From NCBI GenBank assembly GCA_030248065.1, contig JASAMV010001389.1:1-64000 (forward strand): a stretch of 64,000 bases of DNA, written 5' to 3'. This document shows positions 58,297 to 64,000 of the stretch, piece after piece. Both the position numbers and the translations under genes were made by a program. Each line of letters opens with the position of its first letter. The first letter of the stretch is position 1. The notes beneath the pieces were generated by a model that was given only the letters and a program-made list of their open reading frames with translations, ran no database searches and was not told the origin of the DNA. The stretch is from Rhynchonema sp. JSB1_4 (taxonomy: Eukaryota > Nematoda > Chromadorea > Monhysterida > Xyalidae).

Positions 58297-61200
58297 TTAT
58301 TCGATCACTTTCATAACTTTGCCGAACGCAATCGTTTTTCCTGAAAAAAAACAGATTAGAGAAAAGTCTTCCGTCGGCTTTTTCTAAACGAACATTTTTG
58401 CATCCTGATCTCGGCACATTCTTGTGCAAGCAAGAACGGTCAGCACCAAATGCGTAAAGGTGCGCTTTTCTCGGAATTGTTGAAACGGTGTAAACAAGAA
58501 TTGGGTGTAAAGGTCGATGTAAACATGAAACACTGTTTGCAGTTAACGTGGAATATTTCAAGTTTACACCTCCGAACTCTTGCATGCCGAGCTTTCGACC
58601 TAGCTTACAACGACCAGACCCAACTCTTGCTCAGACCGTTTCGAAACTTCCAGCCGTTCCACAAACACTTTGGTTTCATCAATTTCTGAGAAAAAACCGA
58701 GAACACAGGATATGACAAAACGAACCTTCGTCCCTCAACGTAAATCTGCCCATGTGATCGAAGTCCTTGAATCTCTCCAGACAGAACAGCTCTTGCGATT
58801 CGATTCGCATGAAGCACAATTGATTCTGTTTCACGAATCGCGGCCTGTGTCCGGCCACGGGTTTGTTCGTCTTCGGGTCTACCAACGCGAGAAGGGCCTG
58901 TTGCGTGAAAGAGATTGTTGATGATCGGTGCCGTGCGTTGTTTTTCAGACACTTTTTCAGTGCAATTTTGACCTAAAATTTCAGATCTGCGCCAGATGAC
59001 CCAAAATGCTCCAGCCTTGGAGTATCCAGCCTGACATGAGTGGCCCAGAGATGACCACCCAAGAGACACACTGTGGTCTGTCGAAACTGTTTTTGGTTAA
59101 TGCATTCTCGTGTTAAAATGGGCTCAGTCATTTATTTTTTTTGGTTTTCCGGTCAAAAGACCTTTGTAGTGTGAGATTTTTGGGAATCCGAGATGTTTGC
59201 ATGTGTTGGAAAAACACCCATGTTTGCCTTTGAAATGTATGAATTCACGCTCAAGGACCGTTTGGAGAAAGACGCATTACATATTCATCCATTATATGGT
59301 GCCCAAAACCAAAGAAAACGACCAAAAAATCAGAATAAACCAAGTCAACACGTTGGCCTCACCTGCACTTTCACCTCCTCCACAGCGGCGTGAATGTGGA
59401 GCACGGCCGAGTAGCCGGGGGCAATTATTGAGCGACATTCGACAATTTTGACCTGAGAGAAGAACTCGCGTTATTTTTCGTGTTTTTCACGCCGAATAGA
59501 GTTCAATTCACAATATTTTCGAATATAAAAAACCAAAATCTGAATCTCTACCTGTGCATCGAATATCCTTCCCACGCGGCAGAGCGAGTCCGGTGAGCAA
59601 ATAGTGAATCCTGAAAGAAAACGAAACAGATATGAAAATCACAAGGACAAACCACATTTTCTCTTAATTTGCATTCGCACCAGGCATAATATCGTCCTCC
59701 TCCACACCCTTCAGTTTCGCTTTGATATTCTCTCCGGGCCCGACATCTTCGGTCTCAACATCGTCCGTCCAAAGTTGCAGCACTTGGATTGAATCCTGAA
59801 TTGTGACAAGGAAGGCACGTTTGGTTCGGCTGCTACCAGTTGCAGACCGGGAGCGAACTCTGCTTAATTTTTTGGCCCCTGATCAGAAATTTCGTCCACA
59901 CTTGGTCAGCGCAGTCCAGGCAACCAGTTCAACTGTCGTTCGCTCGAGTTTTTCGGGATGGACTACTTTCGCTTCCTTCGTCCATAAAAAGGGCGTGCAG
60001 CACAGTGAAACTTCAACATCATCAAGTCGAAAGCGTTTCGTGCTCAAAGTTTACCAACCTTGTTTGGCATCAACGTCAGCGTTTGGCCCTTGGTGATCAC
60101 ACCCGATTCGACCTTGCCGATTACGACCGTGCCCATGTCCTGAAACATTTGGTCCGAATTATACTGGCAGGCGGAAAAAAAACCGGTTTTTTTCCGGAAA
60201 AAAAACCGAAAAAAAACCGTTTTTTTTTCGAGACCCGAATACTTTTCCGTTTATTTTTCCGTGGGTCCCTTTTCGGTTTTTGATCGGAAAAATATCGGTA
60301 CTTTATTCCAATTTTTCCAAAAAATTGTAATGCAAAACTGATGAGTTTTTCGATTTCAGTGAAAAATTGGCTCGAGCGCAAAAATTAACCGGCCCAAAAT
60401 GGGCCAAAAAGCGCGTAAACCAAGTGTTTTCGACTGACTTCAACGCTCTTCAAGGGCACTCTCGTCACCTTGAACAAATTTTGCACTGAAATCGTTATAT
60501 TTTTCGAAATTACGTTCTTAAGTACTGGAAAAGTATTTGGAAAAAAAACGGTTTTTTTCGGAAAAAAAACCGTTTTTTTTCACGAAAAATAAAAAACGGT
60601 TCTTTATGACAGTATAGTCCGAATGAAACAAAACATTTTCTGGGTGAAATCTGACCAATCAGCGGCCGAGAATTGGGTGGTACAGAAAATGTTTTGTCAC
60701 ATGTCGAAACACGACTGCTGGAGATTTCATTTATATTTTCCATTTTCCAGTAAGCCCTTAGTCATATTGGAAAATGGAAATGAAAAACTTGGATATAAAA
60801 TATTTTTTCATTTCCATTTTCCACTATGACTAAGGGCGCCCTTAGTTAAAAAAACACGCACAAAGTAAAAACAACCAACTCAAACTCACATTGTACTTAT
60901 CAACTACCACCATCCGTACGGGACCCTCGCGAGCGCGGGAGATTTGAGGCAAACCGTCCAGGTAATCAATGAAGCACGGGCCGCTGAAAAGCACAAATAA
61001 GTTGGGCGCAACATACGTTTTTAGGCACTCTTGACGTTAAATTTCACCTTGAATTTAAAATTTAGGCGTAGAAATTAGAAGGTTAGTGGCAATTTGAACA
61101 AAAAATTTCCATATTTTGGACAGAAAACTAAATTCTAGGTGCATATTGCACTTTATAATGGTGACCCTTTATAATTTGGACGTCCACAAATTGCACCAGG

Positions 61201-63812
61201 TGAACTTTGGAAAAAACGGTCTTGAAGCTTGAAGTTTTCAATGATTAATTCCCTGGCAAGCACAAACTCTCAAAAAAGTTTTAACCCAAAATAAAATAAT
61301 AACAGTGACCCTTCCATTAATGAATGAATTTATGCGTCACTGAGAGCAATAAACAACAACCCTTCCATTAACTTACTCGTACCAGGACGCTTTTGGATCG
61401 TCGGGTTTGTCTTTGAGAAAGGCACCAGTCAGTCCGCTGCACGGAATGTAGATCAAATCGGTCTTCACGTTGAAACCAGTCTTCTTCAGGAACGGCGTCA
61501 GGCGCTCTTTGATTTCGTTATATCTGCAACGCAGCTCATCTCCATATTTGCTTTATTTACCAATCACCAACAAAAATGGTGCTGAATTAGTCCAACGAAT
61601 TTTGAGATTCTGCTCTCATCTATGCATCCATCTAATTCACATGTGAACACTCAAAGTGCCTATATATTGAGCTGGCTGGCACCAAACATTCGAATGCTTT
61701 GCCTATATTCGAATTTTAAGCGTCAGATAGGTGGAAGACAAAAACACATTGCAGTCCCCATTGGACGTTATTTTGGGGCCGAGAAACATTTATTTATTCC
61801 GAGGCCCATTTTCCCAGGAAGTAGTCGTTGAAAAGTGTTTTTTTTTTCAAGAATATCCGAAAAATTCTCTAAGACCTTATCAAAACGATTTTGTCCAAAA
61901 CAGGCATTTTTGAAACAACACTGGTGTTTGAAACAACACAACACTGAAACGCCACGCGTGAAATTAGCGTCTTAGAGTACATTTTTATCAATATTTGGAC
62001 CTAAAAAATTTTGTTCCCCCTCCCTATCTCGGTCTGTACAGTAGGTAGGTTGCCGCCCCACATTTTTGGTGGTACAGTAGGTTGCCTGGGTAGCTACACC
62101 ACTGAACATGAATATCCTAAAGTACTGGAAAACTAATTGAAAAAAATGTTTTTCAAGAAAAAAGCTTTGTTTAACCAAAACTATTCATTGTGCATGCCGG
62201 CATCAAAGGGCTGTGCGACCGCACCTGGCTTCATCCCAATCGACAGTCGAATCGTCCATTTTGTTCACCAGGATGATGAGCCTCTTCACACCGGCCGTTT
62301 TGACGAGCATCGCGTGCTCCTGTGTCTGTCCGCCGCGTTCGAAACCCGTCTCGAACTCGCCGCGACGCGCTGATATCACCTGCACGACATAGGTTGTTGC
62401 CAGTCAGATTATTGGCTGTTTTGTTGTTGGCGTTTGACATTTTTTGAGTCATTTTTTTGAGGTCGAAAATTTGACCCATTTTTTGCCCCTCTTAGGAAAA
62501 AAATTCTCAATAAAAAGGGTGTTTTGGCGATTTTTGACAATATTGACCTAAAAATCACTTGTTTTATGCTTAAAAAGGCCTATTTTAGGCCTAAATTTGC
62601 TTATTTTAGGCAAAAATTGGGGGAGCAGACGTACCCGGAGGGGGAACAGTGGGGCAGGCGGCAGGCGTACCATGGAGGGGGAACAGACGTACCCGAGGGG
62701 GACCCCCCCCCCCAGGAACTACACTGCTCGGACCCGAAATGGCAAGCAACGTCGGTTCGATTTGATTCCCCCCAGCCGAAAAGAGCAATTTTTGACACCC
62801 AAAGACTTTCGGTTCCGAAATGCGTTCCTGTTCTCGTGTAGTTGGTGTGGTGGTTGTAGAGTACTGGCGCCAGCGTGTTTTTATGACCAGAACTTCATGA
62901 TCAATTCTGACACGAGACGCAAAACAGCTTCAAACAAGACAAAATTTCGCCAATGTTGTCTTACTCAAGAGGTGCGCATATCAAAATTAACTATCCCAGA
63001 ATTAAGTCGTGTTTTGGTGGATAACTTTTTAACTTAGCGTGATTAAAGCCTCTGATCAGGGGTGAAATTTCTCTCTTTACTGAATCCTTTCCATGATGCA
63101 ATATTTTCGTGCACTTTAACTAATATCCACACACACAAACATAAAAACAACCACCAAAACAACAACAGAAACTGACCAAAACAGCCAGATCGGCCTGACT
63201 GGCGCCGCCAATCATGTTCGGCACAAACGATTTATGGCCGGGCGCATCAAGTATGGTGAAATGTTTTTTGTCCGTTTCGAAATACGCACGACCCACTTCA
63301 ACCGTTTTTCCTTTCTCTCGCTCTTCAATGTTTGTGTCGAGCGCCCACGAAAGGTACCTGTCACGCAGCTGAGGCATTAAAATAATGAACTTTGTGATCG
63401 GGTTAGGTGTTTTTTTTCGCAAGAACATCATTCGATGATTTTGGTACATTTCTTCCATATTTGACGTCAGCGTTCAGGCCTTTCCTTTCCCTTTATGGTC
63501 TTTTCAGGATTTTGGTGCTTTGAGAATCGACCCGCCAGGCTGGCCACTCCCGTAAAAGAACCTGTCGTCATCAGAATAGCAACACAAACTGCGAATTTCT
63601 GGAATTGCAAAGACGAAATCACTAACCTAACCACTGAAAAGATTACACAACTAAGCTCAGAAAAATTTTCTATCCCATGTTTCTATCCAACTGGACCAAC
63701 CATGATTCGCGATTTTTCTCCTTCGCCTCGCGTTCATATTTCTCCAGCGTTCGTTTATCAACCATCCCGGTGAGGTACATAATATGACCGCCGATGGTGG
63801 ATTTTCCCGCAT
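58297..63812 (-). CDS. GSPT1: Eukaryotic release factor eRF3 (GSPT1), GTPase and C-terminal domains, 5' partial
   Basis: Cytosolic GTPase that works with eRF1 to end translation at stop codons. Exons (minus): 63812-63701, 63357-63177, 62379-62225, 61523-61377, 60983-60890, 60139-60059, 59795-59681, 59610-59552, 59452-59363, 58897-58726, 58340-58297; all phases agree, giving ~416 codons. The first exon here opens inside the P-loop (DAGKST), so the N-terminal and preceding exon lie past 64000. Motifs: [21 protein letters not shown] (switch I), [20 protein letters not shown] (G3), [24 protein letters not shown] (G4), PCSGLTGA (G5), then elongation-factor-type domains 2 and 3 with [20 protein letters not shown] and [25 protein letters not shown] and GGQTQEHAM mark eRF3 rather than EF-1alpha or HBS1. 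Confidence 0.96.
58470..58655. mobile_element. Foldback element, GAAACGGTGTAAAGGTC family, diverged copy
   Basis: GTTGAAACGGTGTAAAC on the left and CAGACCGTTTCGAAAC on the right, ATGAAACACTG near the centre. Lies in the last eRF3 intron; ends are degraded. Confidence 0.65.
60170..60605. repeat. Two AAAACCGTTTTTT word blocks in an eRF3 intron
   Basis: Blocks 60170-60260 and 60520-60605 consist of AAAAAACCG and CGGTTTTTTT words. The second is preceded by TTAAGTACTGGAAAAGTATT, nearly the lead of the 40740 block, so both derive from one element family. Confidence 0.55.
60740..60845. repeat. Inverted repeat CATTTTCC / AGTCATATTGG in an eRF3 intron
   Basis: CCCTTAGTCATATTGGAAAA and TTTTCCACTATGACTAAGGG face each other; ATTTCCATTTTCC flanks recur. 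Confidence 0.6.
61970..62105. mobile_element. Partial copy of a GGTACAGTAGGTAGG word element
   Basis: Right half only: TGTACAGTAGGTAGGTTGCC and GGTACAGTAGGTTGCC, then TAGCTACACCACTG. Matches the element nested in E4 (about 49990-50169). In an eRF3 intron, ending 120 bp from an exon. Confidence 0.65.
62405..62730. mobile_element. Partial copy of the E1-type word element
   Basis: Core TTGAGGTCGAAAATTTG matches 48408-48590; words CAGACGTACCCG and GGGGGAACAG; right end CCAGGAACTACACTG. No left CAGTG end recognised. In an eRF3 intron. Confidence 0.65.
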
Positions 63813-64000
63813 CTGAAGCCATAGAAGTGCATTTTATTTCAATGATTTTTGATTTCCTACGATTGCACATTTGCTGTGCAATTGAGTGCAAGTGCATATT
63901 TTCTAGATTTCACAAAATTTTCACTGGCGATCGAGACTTGATTGGGTTCGCTCTTAACCATGTGTGAAAATAACCGGCAGATAAAATCCCGACGCGTGAT

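Noticed and set aside
63901..64000. An eRF3 exon at the right edge
   Set aside because: The frame there does not read as the expected segment ending in GHV before DAGKST, so the upstream exon must lie beyond the window.

Overview
This is an animal nuclear locus: multi-exon genes with GT-AG introns (acceptors mostly TTTCAG/TTCCAG), large introns, and a very heavy load of small non-autonomous transposons. The RPS13 sequence, the acceptor style and TTAGGC repeats lean towards a nematode, but no species can be named and the TTAGGC tract lies inside a transposon. All exon coordinates were built by hand from reading frame, splice-site and phase agreement; no alignment was run.

Layout. (1) 2-10404, plus strand: the 3' part of a gene (at least 18 exons) joining a globin domain to a coiled coil, a Thr/Gln-rich linker and an EF-hand pair. 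(2) 10405-25849: no gene recognised; it holds foldback elements, a dimeric 165-bp satellite (14471-19278) whose unit has no stop codon and so imitates long ORFs, and an ACACAAATTTG-rich satellite (about 20930-22165). (3) 25850-42272, minus strand: three complete genes head to tail, phosphomannomutase (8 exons, 252 aa), the COMPASS subunit CFP1/CXXC1 (10 exons, 578 aa) and ribosomal protein S13 (6 exons, 151 aa). In each the exon lengths sum to an exact open frame. (4) 43345-52918, minus strand: a G-alpha subunit of the 12/13 class (363 aa) with two tandem alternative terminal exons encoding different receptor-contacting tails. (5) 53907-55712, plus strand: remnants of a dual-specificity phosphatase-like gene split by two transposons. 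(6) 58297-63812, minus strand: the GTPase and C-terminal domains of translation release factor eRF3, whose 5' end lies beyond the window.

The most unusual structure is the first intron of the G-alpha gene (about 47.4-52.8 kb). What looks like low-complexity text resolves into a nest of hAT-like miniature elements (CAGTG-type ends, perfect 8-bp target duplications), many nested. Once inner insertions are removed, most are about 380-480 bp. Each carries its own short word repeated in direct orientation near both ends, while a related AAAATNGGC-rich core and a GCGCGCGGAGCGCGCG palindrome are shared. A mechanism that changes all copies of the word together within one element appears to be at work. 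Related word elements occur in the introns of CFP1 and eRF3.

The genes are housekeeping or signalling genes with no evident joint pathway. The five intact minus-strand genes are co-oriented, three of the gaps being about 0.75-1.1 kb.
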